A DNA stretch of 64,000 bases from NCBI GenBank assembly GCA_029959195.1, contig CP114120.1:2294001-2358000 (forward strand). Direction: 5' to 3'. The DNA is from Dictyophora rubrovolvata (Eukaryota > Basidiomycota > Agaricomycetes > Phallales > Phallaceae). A program made the position numbers and the translations under genes. Shown here in pieces: positions 52,174-63,230 of the stretch; position 1 is the first letter of the stretch; every line of letters starts with the position of its first letter. The notes under the pieces were generated by a model. That model ran no database searches. It was not told the DNA's origin and was given only the letters and a program-made list of their open reading frames with translations.

Positions 52174-53918
52174 ATGAAAGGAGGGTGAAACCCTAGTAGT
52201 AATCACAAATTGATATGTCTTGATATTTCTTGAAATATGATGTTTGTTTGAAAATAATTTCCCCCGGTTTCGTCTGTCGTCAGTCACACACAGAGTATCA
52301 TACAGTTAATTTTCAGAATCATCCTCCACTCAGTAAATGAAAATAGAACAGTGGTGTCCAACGACTCCATATCAACCAAATGTCAACTCCTGCTCCGGTG
52401 TTCCATTGCCGGATGGTCTTCGAAGCTTGATACCGCCTAAGCTGAATATTAGTATACGCAATAAATTAGTTCTACTTTTAGAGTTTCATGCCGAGTAATC
52501 CAGATTCCAGAACGTGCCCCAAACGGTAGATAGCCCAATGCGGGGAACGGCTCTCTTATACGAAAACGGGAGTATATACCGGCAGTTTCCAGCTAGATGA
52601 AATCCACAATTACCTTGAAACTGGTCACCTGGGATTTATTATCACCTGCCTTCAGATTAAACTTCCAGAAGGACTGAAGAGAATGCAACCTGTGGAGACA
52701 CTTTGATGAACTCAACTTTTAGGTATATCAATTCGGAGCCGGGGGTTCTTTCAATCTTCAATTTACTTAACACGTAGCGCACTTTCAGGTGACACATCCG
52801 GCATGTACCAATGTGCAATACCCTTGTTTCAAGCAATTGATATGAATGATCCAACTGTCGAAATGTCGCTATAAATTACTCAATATTCGTCCGCTGAGTG
52901 CTAATAACTATTTCTGACATGGTCTCTCATGTCACGGAAGCTGTCAAAGGTATTTTTCCGATGCATAGAAGGGAAGGGAATTAAAGGTGAGAAATAATTT
53001 TTGAATATCGGATAAAACATGTCACGTGATTAAACATTATCATGGGTTTCTCATGTGAAAAATACGCGCCTTGTCTTTTTCTATTTTGGCATTGGACTAG
53101 TCGAATTACATTCTCGAATGATGCTAAAAATGGAAGAATAGAATCAGAACCAGTGTTCAGCGAGTTAAAATGAAATAGCCATTTCGCCACTTTGCGTCAG
53201 TTATATCAGTTTGTGTCGTTATTCGACTTAAAACATGACATGATCGTCGTAACTGAAGAAATCGAGTACTATTGAGCCCACTTTCACCCTTGCACGTTTC
53301 AAGTTCGGAGCTATTCCCATGGATTGACGTATATATGATGACTTAGAAGGTCTCATTATTGAAATTTAAACGGGCTAGAGAAGTGTTCAACACACTCGTG
53401 ATTACAATTTATTATTCAGTCCTACCGCAGTGTACAAGGCTGGTTCTTGCGATGTTGATGCCGGGTCGGCAGATGCTGTCACTGACCTTCCGTACGCGCG
53501 CCGAGATGACGTTGGGTGTCCGAATTAATGTGACCATAGCGCAGGGTCAATTAGAAAACTAGTACTGCGTGTACAAACTATGAGCGGTATTACTCTTTCG
53601 GCAGTCTGGGGTTCTTATAATTCAATTGTGTTAGTTTGCCAGTTTCGACAGATGGACATGGAGCTACGCTGACCCTTGAACATAATGAATCGAAGATCAC
53701 TGGGGTCTGGGCAATCTATACCATCGTGAAACGTGAGAGACTTTGAAAATTAGAGCCGATCATAACAATTGCATTTCTTAAAACGAAATCTCATGCAAGC
53801 ACCCGTAAGTTTCCGTCAGACAGAGTTCTTTAAAGCTCAAATTTTATATAAAAGGCTCAGTTGCGAATTAAGAATCTCAGTACAGCTCATTTCAAAGTCT
53901 ACTAAGTAACCTTCTGCA
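52174..53918. repeat. Duplicated flank, amidase remnant and decayed spacer before gene C
   Basis: The first 590 bases copy the downstream flank of gene A. An amidase-like remnant is at about 52,650-52,725. Around 53,170-53,215 a piece reading TTTGCGTCAGTTAT and GTGTCGTTATT matches the spacer module. The rest is unique. A TATA box is at 53,847, 72 bases before the gene C ATG. Confidence 0.55.
52650..52725 (+). pseudogene. Amidase 3'-end remnant 2
   Basis: It is related to remnant 1 and to the amidase end: TTCCAGAAGGACTGAAG, GAATGCAACCTGTGGAGACACTTTGATGAACT. It is short and out of frame. Confidence 0.5.
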
Positions 53919-54559
53919 ATGTCGCGCTTTGAACCTGGTCTCTATATCTTTCACCCCTTAGATGCGCCCGAGGGCGTTAATATCGCTCTTGGACCTATCA
54001 TTCTCCCTCTCCCTCCTCCTGATGTGCCTGTTAGGGTTCTCAAGAACACTGTAATGATTTAATATTGCATTTTTATTTCTTGCACTTACATTATTTATCA
54101 AAGCAACGTTGGTTGGTTACAGCCAGTGCCAACGGCACCTTCAATGTATTTGCTGGAAGAGGAAACCCTTCTGACTACAAATGGATTCAGAGGGTTCGTC
54201 TTGAACAGCTCAAATCGTTTTTCACAAATTAACCTTTCGATTTTCCAGTTCGACGCTCTTTATGGGTCGGCTGTAAGCCCTCCTACTGACTTCACGATTA
54301 CATCTGCTGGCAAGGGTGTTTGGAAGTAAGTTAATTGTATGACTTGGATGCTTTGACATTGAAACGATATTTAATATAGCATTCAAATTCCTAATGAGGA
54401 TTCGCTCCTTACTTACGACGATGGATCCGTCCCTCAAGTAAGACTACTGGTTCATAGTTCGCTGTTGAATTGTATTGAATTTCTTTCTAGTTGACCTTTA
54501 GACCCGCTGACGGCTCTAGTGCTCAACGCTACCAAGCCATTCGCATTGACAGAAAATAA
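53919..54559 (+). CDS. Array member C: small beta-trefoil-like protein
   Basis: Five exons: 53919-54050, 54104-54193, 54249-54325, 54380-54437 and 54491-54559, total 426 nt (141 residues). The structure is the same as in A and B. Motifs are LPLPPPDVPVRVL, QRWLVTASANGTFNVFAGRG, DYKWI, FDALYGSAV, GVWKIQIPNEDSLLTYD and QLTFRPADGSSAQRYQAIRID. Three residues are missing in the loop after SAVSPP relative to A. An in-frame stop inside the second intron shows that the intron must be removed, which settles the gene structure of the whole family. No signal peptide. Confidence 0.77.
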
Positions 54560-55948
54560 ACTGAGCTCTAAGCCAAAGTAATGGCCACAAATCATGTACA
54601 CATCATGGATTGAAATTTCAAATAACATTGTTCAATTTTGTCCGTCATAAATCACTCGTGTAGTCCGCAAAAATTGAGGCGTCGGATAGAGATTAGGTTA
54701 GCCGTAAGCCATGAATCTCTGGTTCATACGTTCGTTATTTGGAACAACAGCATAAAGACGACTTTGAAAACTGGTCTCTCTGCTGTGAGCTTAGGATCTC
54801 GTGGGTCGTCCTAGGCTTAACGCTCGCGTTCAGCCGGACCTCTTTTGTCGTTTAGTACCATGAACGACAAAGGGAGGTACAAATTACACGTTTAGACCGA
54901 CAACCATCTCCATTTCACTACTGTGGGGTGTGTTTTCCAATCATTCTCTCCAGTAAATCCATAGCTAGATTGGAGCGCGTCGTGTATATGCTCGGTTGAC
55001 ATGTTATTCGTTGTAACTTCCATTCTTTTGGAGCCAATTCATGCCCCAGGGTTCCACATAAAAACTGTCATTGCGAGCCGAATGTGAGACTATTTTGACG
55101 TTTGATTGGGATTCAATTAGAAGGGTGGAGTCAGAATCTCAATCAATGTCGAAAGAGCTGAAAAAAGACGGGAAATTCGTTTTGGGTTAGTTGTATGCGT
55201 TCATGTCTACATCCAAAAGGTTCGACCGTGTAATATGATTGCTCAAGATCATTCCCATGTATTGACAACCTCAGGCTCTCAAAACCACAGCGGACAACGC
55301 ATAGCCCAGGACCTAGTCACAACGTGCACCTTACCAGCGAATTCAAATAAGCACAACACATTGCTAGGCGACTCCTATTCAATCCCATCGGTGCGATGTC
55401 GATGCAAGTGTAACATTTTTTTGTATCATGTATGTCCTTTCAATATGTCCAAATTTACTTAGTTGAATCGCATCTTGAGAATTCGAAATTCAAGAACTGC
55501 TGTAAGTCAGAAGCTGAGGTTCTTAATACAATTATTTCGGTTCCCATATCAAATCACGCAATTATACGTGCTTAACATTCACTAAGCCGATCGAAAAAGT
55601 ATCGATTTTGCAAACGTGTCTAAGTTTGGGCGTGAATTTATTATTTATTCTGCGGGATTATGCATGTGATGATGTCCGAGATCTCACAGATGAAAATGGG
55701 GTTACACCTGTCACTGGGCGAATCTGTCAATGGAATTGACAGTCTCGGGAATATTGACGTGAGACGCGTGAAAATCAAGGTCGAACTCAATTGTAATATT
55801 CATTTCGAGAATAGTCGGGCTGAATTTTCATGCAGGCACTACATGAAAGTTTTCGTAATAATCGCTTCTTCAGCATATAAATATGCTTAGGTCTGAACCA
55901 TGACTCTCAGCAAAGCTCTTTTCGAAGCCTACCAAGTGATATTCTGCA
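54560..55948. other. Spacer between genes C and D
   Basis: No gene is supported. The distal end has TATAAAT at 55,876 and the leader with CTCAGCAAAGCTC and ATTCTGCA before gene D. I could not see a clear amidase remnant here. Confidence 0.5.
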
Positions 55949-56610
55949 ATGCCGCAATTCCAGCCTGGTCTCTATGTTTTTCGCCCCAAAGACGCCCCTG
56001 AAGGCAACAATCTCACTACTGCAGGTCCCACCACTCTTCCTCTCCCTCCTCCTGATGTGCCCATTAGAGTTAACAGAGTCAATGTAAGTATTGAATATCA
56101 AGTTGGCTTTTTCACAGTAAGCTCACTCATTGCAGCAATTTTGGAGGGTTATAAGCAGCAAAGACAATACTTTCAATGTATTTGCTGGATCCGGCAAACC
56201 CTCAGATTTCAAATGGATTGACAAGGTTCGCTATGAGCAGCATCCAGCGTTGCGCATCTTTGTTACAACTTCCTCAACTCTTTTTCAGTTCGATGCGCTA
56301 TTTGCATCAGTTGTGAACGCAAAACCGGGTGATTTTAGGTTTGAATCTGCTGGTGACGGTCTATGGGTGTAAGTTATTCTAGTTCGATACCCTGGATGAT
56401 TTGTTTGGTTCTGGGTGACTGATACTTCATTTAGTATTGGTATTCCTTCCCAAGATTTGCTCCTTACTTATGATCCGGAGGGATTTCCTGCAGTAAGACC
56501 GGTTTATAGGCAATGATGGATCATACTAAAAACTCTTTTAGTTGACATTCAGGCCCGCTGACGGTTCCAGTGCTCAACGCTTCGAGGCTATCCGCATTGA
56601 CAGATCCTAA
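55949..56610 (+). CDS. Array member D: small beta-trefoil-like protein
   Basis: Five exons: 55949-56083, 56136-56225, 56289-56368, 56435-56492 and 56542-56610, total 432 nt (143 residues). It is more diverged than A-C: PQFQPGLYVFRPKDAPEG, QFWRVISSKDNTFNVFAGSG, DFKWIDK, FDALFASVV, GLWVIGIPSQDLLLTYD and the same ending LTFRPADGSSAQRFEAIRID. All splice phases are kept. The conserved C-terminal strand against a variable middle suggests that the fold is constrained while the surface loops change, as seen in inhibitor and lectin families. No signal peptide. Confidence 0.77.
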
Positions 56611-57580
56611 GGAAATGAGAGGTTTTTTTTTAACTAACGAGTGTGAATCATGTATTGAAATTTCTTGAAATATGACACTTGCTTTTTGATGTGAAATCAG
56701 TCTTTTTTTCTGTAATTCAAAAGGCATTGGTTCTGTCAAGTCCGTCACCAGTCCTAGCCAGGACTGAGTATTGTGGACATGGGCCATTCAGTTTTTATGA
56801 GTTCTCCGAATAATTTGCGGGAGTGTAAACTGACTGATTACGTAGTTTCTATTGTTCGTTTGCGTTCGCCGTTGAGCCGTTCGGAAGCGGCTACTTCCGG
56901 CCGCGGAAGTAACGGTGTCACTGCTTTTTGACTGCTTTTACTTTTACATTCTTGTCGCCTGCGTCAAAGTTTTGAATGACCCAAGACCCAAGGTGCATCG
57001 ATTTCCTAACGGCCCATTCAAAGAGCGCATTTTCCTTGATTGGAACGAAGGTATTCAATCCACTAGTGGATCGAAGCGCGTCCAGTCTTACCGTTTACAT
57101 TAGACATCTTTTTCAAAGCTGAATACTGCCCGAACTTCTGAGAAGCCTTCATATTATGCCAGTCGAAATTAATCGAATGCGTATTCCAAAAAGCGGATGC
57201 TGCGTCGGTTTCAGGGAGACATCGAGATCATTGGTCTGAAGACTGTACGCAGACACTAGTCGCTTTGGGTTTTATACATACAAGTCATTGTGGTAATCCA
57301 TTGCATAGACCATGACCCTCATCTTACGATGGTATTTTCCATACATATTGTGTTTTAATGATTGTACTGAACCTGCTGTTGTTAGCTGCTCACAGCGCTC
57401 ACATCTCATCATTGGCAAGTTAATGGCCCCGTTAGTGCAGACCCCGGTATCTTCACTCATTCCTGATTTCAAATTGAATTGAAGACGTGTTATGTAACTT
57501 TCTTCCATCCGAGTCATCGTTAAAGCAAGGCAGATCCGGTGATCGACACGGCTTTTGGTGCATCCACTGCCAGCATTTGT
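56611..57580. other. Spacer after gene D
   Basis: No gene is supported. Frames on both strands are short and lack motifs. The TCGGAAGCGGCTACTTCCGGCCGCGGAAG area near 56,880 is locally GC-rich and self-complementary. Confidence 0.45.
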
Positions 57581-57700
57581 TCCTTACTGCGGCTCCACTT
57601 CTTGCAATGGTTTTCCCACAGGCGCTCGGGTCCAATCAGGCACCGTGACGGCCTAGTGTAAGAGGATGAGAAGAATATTAAGAGAGCGGGGAAAATACGA
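57581..57700 (+). pseudogene. Internal amidase remnant
   Basis: About 110 bases resemble the amidase at 43,100-43,230: CTTCTTGCAATGG, CAGGCGCTCGGGTCCA and ATGAGAAGAATATTAAGAGAGCGGGGA against its counterparts ATGAGAATAGGAATATTAAAAGAGAGCGGGGA. It includes sequence well upstream of the 3' end, so at least one older duplicate carried more of the amidase than the unit at 49.3 kb does. Confidence 0.6.
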
Positions 57701-57959
57701 TGCTCACACGGCAGACAGTTTACCCATCTATTACATAGGGAAGCGACTCGGAGCTTGAACTGTATACGAAGCAAGTTTTTCATGAAACGATACTTTCCGT
57801 GGGAACTTGAAAGAACAGTCAAAATCTTCAAGACTGATGGTTTTCGGCGCATTTTGAAGGGTAACTATTTCAATCAGCGGGGATTTTAACTTTTATTATA
57901 CCTGTCATATAGCACCGTCTTCTAGCTGACATGGTGTATCAACGAACGTGCAATCTAAA

Positions 57960-58560
57960 TTTAATCTGTGTTCCATGAAAGATGAGCGATGGGATTGCAT
58001 GAAGCTTTGAAGGCTCTCTGAAAGTACGTACCTTTCAATATCGGCACGTCAATTCAAATAAATCCAGAAGTACCGGCTACACTTTAAATGTTTTCATTTC
58101 AAGAATTTAATTCAGGAAATTGAGCTTTCTAATGTTCCTATTTACACAATGCCTTTCCTTTGACGTCTACGGAAGTCTCAAAAGGCGTTTTCCCGATCTC
58201 AGGAGAATATGAGAAGGGAAGATAATGTTGAGATTCAAATCCACAAGACTACAGTCAAATCTGTTGAAAAAAACGTGCGTGACTCGAAGCATTGACATGT
58301 TTTGTATTCACTACTTTTTCAGATCGCTCATGCAACGTGCCCATATTTTCACGCATTACTTCTACAAACAAATGTGCCATCTTGATCACGGACATCTTAA
58401 TAATATGATTACTGCACAGGGTTGGGGAACTCGATCTGGTGTGTCGGATCGACTTTTGCGGTGCGGTTGGAAGGCCATCCGACAGAGTTGGAGTCAGAAC
58501 ACAAGTTTCGTCATTTTGCGTCAGTTATGTTACTTCATGTCGTGATTGTAATTCTATGAT
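57960..58560. repeat. Decayed spacer module, third copy
   Basis: It shares with 44,440-44,945 the strings CCGATCTCAGG, CGGCACGTCAATTCAA, ACGTGCGTGAC, ATCGACTTTTGCG and GTCATTTTGCGTCAGT...TCATGTCGTGATT. Divergence is high, consistent with an older duplication. Confidence 0.65.
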
Positions 58561-59250
58561 CAAGTCATTCAGGAGCACTGAATTCGGCTAGGGAATGGAA
58601 GCGACCTTTCGCCTTCGTAAAATTACGGTCTCCATAGATTGACGACGCTCCATACTGGAGGTCTTAATCATTAAAATCAATAGAACGCGAAGAAGTTCCC
58701 AACATGGCAGGCCGGGATGATCGCGATTACGCAACTATGGGAGTTCGGGATATTAACTTCTTCTAATGCCGGTGTCTACTTTCCTAGCGCTCGGTACTAG
58801 GTTCAATATGACGTTGAGTTTCTGAATGTTTTTATTGTATACACAATGAGCTTTGAAGTAATCATGGGGCCAGAACTCAAGAATTGCACTTTATTTGAGT
58901 CGACGCCTTCCATATATTAATACCATTCAATAGGATTCAGCTGACCAGGAGAAAACGTTTTGCAAATGTGTGTAAATTTGACAGATTAGCCTATTGTACC
59001 CCTTCTTTATTTCATCTATTCAATACTGCCAGAAGACCTCACGGTGTCGATGAATCCTCAAGGCCTCACCTTTGTGCAGCGTGCACAAGCGAAGCATTGG
59101 ATTTTGTTGTAATATTTGCGATTTGCAAATTGGACTTCAATGGGCACGTGGAAAATTTCCACGAATGTTCGTTTGAAGCTTGAGCTGTCTAAAAATGCTG
59201 AGTAGGTTACACCCTAACTAGGCTCGTTTCAAAGTCTTAAACAATCTAGA
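58561..59250. other. Spacer before fragment E
   Basis: No gene is supported. The TATA position is changed to TCTAAAA near 59,188, and the leader (GGCTCGTTTCAAAGTCTTAAACAATCTAGA) is a worn version of the shared one. Confidence 0.5.
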
Positions 59251-59376
59251 ATGGATATTGTTAACATCTGCCCTACAAATACCCCTGAAGGCGACCTCCT
59301 CGCTGTTGGGCCCGTCCCTCGAATCTTCCCTCCTCCAGATCTGCCTGTCAGAGTTTTGGGGTTCCGTGTCATGTCA
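59251..59376 (+). pseudogene. Array member E: orphan first exon
   Basis: Only the first exon remains recognisable: NTPEGDLLAVGPVPRIFPPPDLPVRVL, matching DAPEG...GP...PPPDVPVRVL of A-D. No donor, second exon or FRPADGSSAQ ending is found before gene F. The promoter TATA is also altered. Confidence 0.65.
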
Positions 59377-59860
59377 GTAATAATTCATTCACATCTAATA
59401 CACTTTCATGACGACAGGTCCACACCTTTGTCTTGAAATTCAATTCCGAGCATTCAGTAAAACTCTGTTGAAGGCTGGACGGCAAGCGGACTATTAGAAT
59501 AAATGTCCCATTGAAATTATGCATTCAGTAGTTCTTGTTTCTCTTGTGCGCGTGATGAATACCCACTAATCGCGAAGATGTGTGCCCACACGTTGATTTC
59601 CTAACCATCTCATCACGTCATGATGCTGTAATGTTGACGAATTGCGAGGTACACTGGGCGGTAGTTTGTGTTGGCCGGGTCCAATGGGGTCGAGTGAGTG
59701 TCTTTCCATTCGGCACATTTCAAACGTCTCTGAATGAAGTTCTTCTGGGCACAAGCTGCTTTCCTAAATGAAGCTTCAATTTTTTGTATAAAAACGCTGA
59801 CTTGGCCTGTAAACCTCACACTTTAAGCTCGTTTAGCATCTGAAGTAACACCCCGGCGCA
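59377..59860. other. Spacer with promoter of gene F
   Basis: No gene is supported. TATAAAA begins at 59,787, 74 bases before the gene F ATG, the same spacing as in genes A-D. Confidence 0.55.
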
Positions 59861-60516
59861 ATGGTCAATTCTGATATACCTGCTGGCACCTATGCCATCC
59901 GCCCCAAAGACGCTCGTCAAGACGTTTATCTCACTATCGCACCTCACATCCCCATCGAACCTCCCCCCGATGCACTCATTGATCTGGGAGATAGGGTAAG
60001 GAATTTATATTGAATATACTCTCACCACCATTTCTGAAACATCAAAGTTCCGTTGGGTGCTGAAAGATACTGACCACAACACTTCCACTGTACATGCTAA
60101 AGGAGGCCGTTACAGGTGGATTATCAAGGTTTGTTAAGCAATCGGCTCGTCCGGTGCACCTTTTTCACTATGACATGCCATTTGTAATTTTCTAGGATCG
60201 CGTTCTTTTTGTTTCAGCTACGAAAGCGGCGGTTGAGCTCAATTTTGAGCGTAGTGATACCGGTTTTGTGTTGTAAGTTAGTTTTGAAGAAAGTCTTGCT
60301 CGATTTTGAAGTGCTTTTATAGCATTGACAATCCTGGTATTATCAGCAGCAGGCTTACTTACCATAAAGATGCCTCCCCTTCTCAAGTAGGATTATTTCA
60401 TCTTCAACCAGATACTTCATTTTTAAAAAATTACCTTTCAGCCTATTTTCACTTTCCAAGAAGCTGACGATTCCGGTGCTCAACTCTTCGAGGTTATTAA
60501 GATTTTTGACTCTTAG
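59861..60516 (+). CDS. Array member F: diverged beta-trefoil-like paralogue
   Basis: Five exons: 59861-59995, 60048-60128, 60196-60272, 60323-60386 and 60442-60516, total 432 nt (143 residues). The exon sizes and phases match genes A-D although most residues differ. Equivalent blocks are PAGTYAIRPKDA, IPIEPPPDALIDLGD, FRWVLKDTDHNTSTVHAKGG, RYRWIIK, SRLTYHKDASPSQ, and FTFQEADDSGAQLFEVIKI. It therefore represents a second subfamily, together with pseudogene G. The frame is fully open and no signal peptide is present. Confidence 0.72.
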
Positions 60517-61190
60517 GAAGTACAGCTCATTGAGGTAAGAGGGAATCCTTAATAGGCCTCGTGTAACTAGTAGCATGACTCATGTATTGGCCGTTTTCCT
60601 AACATATGTTGTTTCTGATATGACAAGTTCTGTTCAATTCTGTTATCAGTGCGCTATATATGATCTAAAGCAGCAAACAACAAGGACTTGGGACACTATT
60701 TGTTTAAGCGAATTGAATTAGTGTATTTGTGGGTTCCTGGTTTCGTCTGGTGAGTAGCGTAAGAGGAGGACGGTTTCGCTTCGGCGTTGATCGCCGTTGG
60801 ATGTTAATGACTTCCTCCGGAGCAATTTGACTACGCCCGTCAAACAAAAATGTGTGCCATGCCACGTGTCGACTTCTTCGCCCCCTTTCTCATCCGACGC
60901 GTCATAGCGTTGTAACTTGTAGACGAATTGCAGAGTGTCGAGAGCCGGGGTGCAAGACGCGCTGAGTGGCATCTTAGGATGGCCGGATGTTAGCTTCTCT
61001 TCCAACTTGCGTTTTCCAGGGGTTCTCATGGGCACCAGCTACAAGTGGGCACTTCACACTAGTATAGGCACCTGTGGAGCCGCCGGATACAAGACTCCAA
61101 GTTTTCCCAATTCCAAATAAAGCGCCAAATTTTTGTATAGCAAAATGCTGACTTGAAAGGGGAGTAAATCCCACTCACCCTCATTGAGCT
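60517..61190. other. Spacer between F and G
   Basis: No gene is supported. From about 61,000 it resembles the region before gene F (GGGCAC, CCAAATTTTTGTATA, AATGCTGACTTG), with the TATA box altered to TATAGCAAAA. Confidence 0.5.
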
Positions 61191-61197
61191 TGTAGTA

Positions 61198-61852
61198 TTA
61201 ACATAAATCCCAGCGGTGTTTTTACCATCCGCCCGAGAGACGCTCCTCCAGGCCGTGTCTCATTGGGCCTCGCATTCCCATCGAACCCCCTCCCGATGCA
61301 CCTGTTGATCTAGGGGATAGAGTAATGAATTTAGAATTGAATATACTCTCATCGCGATTTCTTAAACTTTGAATTTTCTCGGGTGTTGACAGACATTGGC
61401 CGTCAGGTTAGTGCTTTCACTGCACATGCTAAACTTGGGGTAAACACTTACAAATGGATTATCGAGGTCTGTTAGTCGTTAGTTCCTCCGATACACCTTT
61501 TTACCGTTCGGTTTTCTAGGACCGTCGAGAACTTTACGTTTCAGCTGTGAAACTTATTGTCGCTGATTTCACGGTCAAACCTATAGCAGGAAGTTTCCTG
61601 ACACACAAGTTATTTGAATGGAATGTCATACTCGATTTTGAACTTATCGATAATGGTGACGACAGCTCTAGGCTTACTTACATACCACACGAAGGCGGCT
61701 CGCAAGTAGGGATTAAATATCCCTACAGCCAGATAAATTGATTCTGGAAATCTCATTTAGCCCTTTTTCACTTTTCAGCCGGCTAACGGCTCTAGTGCTC
61801 AAGTCTTTGAGATCACGCTTTTTAATCATGGCCTCCAGGAAGTACCGCTCTA
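61198..61852 (+). pseudogene. Array member G: F-type paralogue, decayed
   Basis: Recognisable pieces include NPSGVFTIRPRDAPPG, then after a one-base shift PRIPIEPPPDAPVDLGDR, KWIIE, SRLTYIPHEGGSQ and ANGSSAQVFEITLFNHG. The ATG has become ATA and exon 1 has a frameshift near 61,255. Exon 3 carries about 40 extra bases. The exon order and flanks follow gene F, so it is a tandem duplicate of F. Confidence 0.7.
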
Positions 61853-62562
61853 GTTAAGAGAAAGTGAAAGTGAATACTCCTAGACCCTAATATTTAACTA
61901 GCAACTATGACTCCTCTTTTTCATATATTTGCAACTTGGAAGGAGACGAGGTTTATATGCCATAGCTTTAATAACTTGGCTACATCTTGAATCCTTAACC
62001 TTTTAGACTTATGTATAACGTCAACGGCTTCCGCCTGGATATACCCGAACATATATACATACTATCTCATACGGTCTGGAGCCAACAGCAAGAACTTGAG
62101 CGATCAATTAGATCAAAAGAAATCATTTGTATCCCTCAGGCGTGCATTAATAACGCTGCATCCGTACCGTGGTCATGGACTGCTCGTCAAGTTGTCCAAG
62201 TTCGAGATTCGATCGTGCATGTGCAAATTGTGTTTCGGCTTTGCGTCTGTCCAAGTTTCAGAGTGATACAAGTAAACAGATTCTTCATCTAGTAAGCTGC
62301 ATTTGATTTGAGGATTCAATGTTGTACCCTTGGCGACTGCTTGATACAATTTAGCGTGTAAAACGTGTTGAGGATATTGTCATCAAACTTACCAGTAACA
62401 ATCCAACTCGTTACAAGTACATACTCCTGTTTGTTTGGATAGATCTAACCAGAGTGAGAAAATGGTCACATACGTCAAAGTGCTATATATATTTATAAAT
62501 GTGCTCGCGACTAGCATAAAAACACCGTCGCGGGGTCAATATTATCCATAGCCCAGTAGGGT
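61853..62562. other. Spacer between G and H
   Basis: A 93-codon frame at 62011-62292 has no recognised motif. No other gene is seen. CATAAAAA lies at 62,515, 47 bases before the H start. Confidence 0.45.
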
Positions 62563-63230
62563 ATGAGTATGCAACCACGCCGCTACTACATTCGAACCAA
62601 GAAATGCCTAGCCATTGATCCCGTAGTTCCTGTCATTTATCCTCCCATTGACGTCCCTGTGAGCCTACTGTTCAACACTGTTTGGACGGTACAGCCAACT
62701 TTATTTTCGCGTAGATTATTTTATTCTGAAATCTCCGGACAGAATGGTTGGAGTATCAAGGAAACGGATGACAACCTAGTCAGCATAAGTGATGTCAACA
62801 TTACTGAGTATAAATGAATGAAATCGATGTAGGCTTTATCCACTGATCCCGGTTGTCTAGACGTATGTGCGTTTTAATTTAATGATAGGACAATCAACTA
62901 TTCGCGTCAGTTTCAAATCCGCTGGGGAGAACACTTTGGAGGTGAGGACTTGGTTAGATTCCGAGTCGAAAACAACCTGCTGACTTGTCAATCACTATCA
63001 CCGCAACATCAAGGCCTCGGACGGAGACTTACTTTTGACAAGGAGTGACCCAACCGACCTCACGCAGGTAATGATCAATACTTCTATTGCCTACCACCCT
63101 TGTCCATAATGTTGAGCTCGTGTCGATCTGACGCTCCGAGTCAGCTCTTCGTGACTGTGAACCCTTGAACTTCAATGCAAGGTCATAATTCAACCCAACG
63201 GCAATCTATTGGTCCGTCTATAAAGTATTT
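62563..63230 (+). pseudogene. Array member H: distant paralogue, probably inactive
   Basis: It has the same layout as the other members: RRYYIRTKKC, VVPVIYPPIDVPVSLLFN, then after a possible 57-base intron (62,689-62,745) NGWSIKETDDNLVSISD and ITEYK, IRVSFKSAGENTLE, IKASDGDLLLTRSDPTDLTQ. The codon expected to be the conserved Trp after YK reads TGA, and the last exon (LFVTVNP) meets a stop where FRPADGSSAQ should follow. A spliced functional form cannot be ruled out, but two breaks make a pseudogene more likely. Confidence 0.55.
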
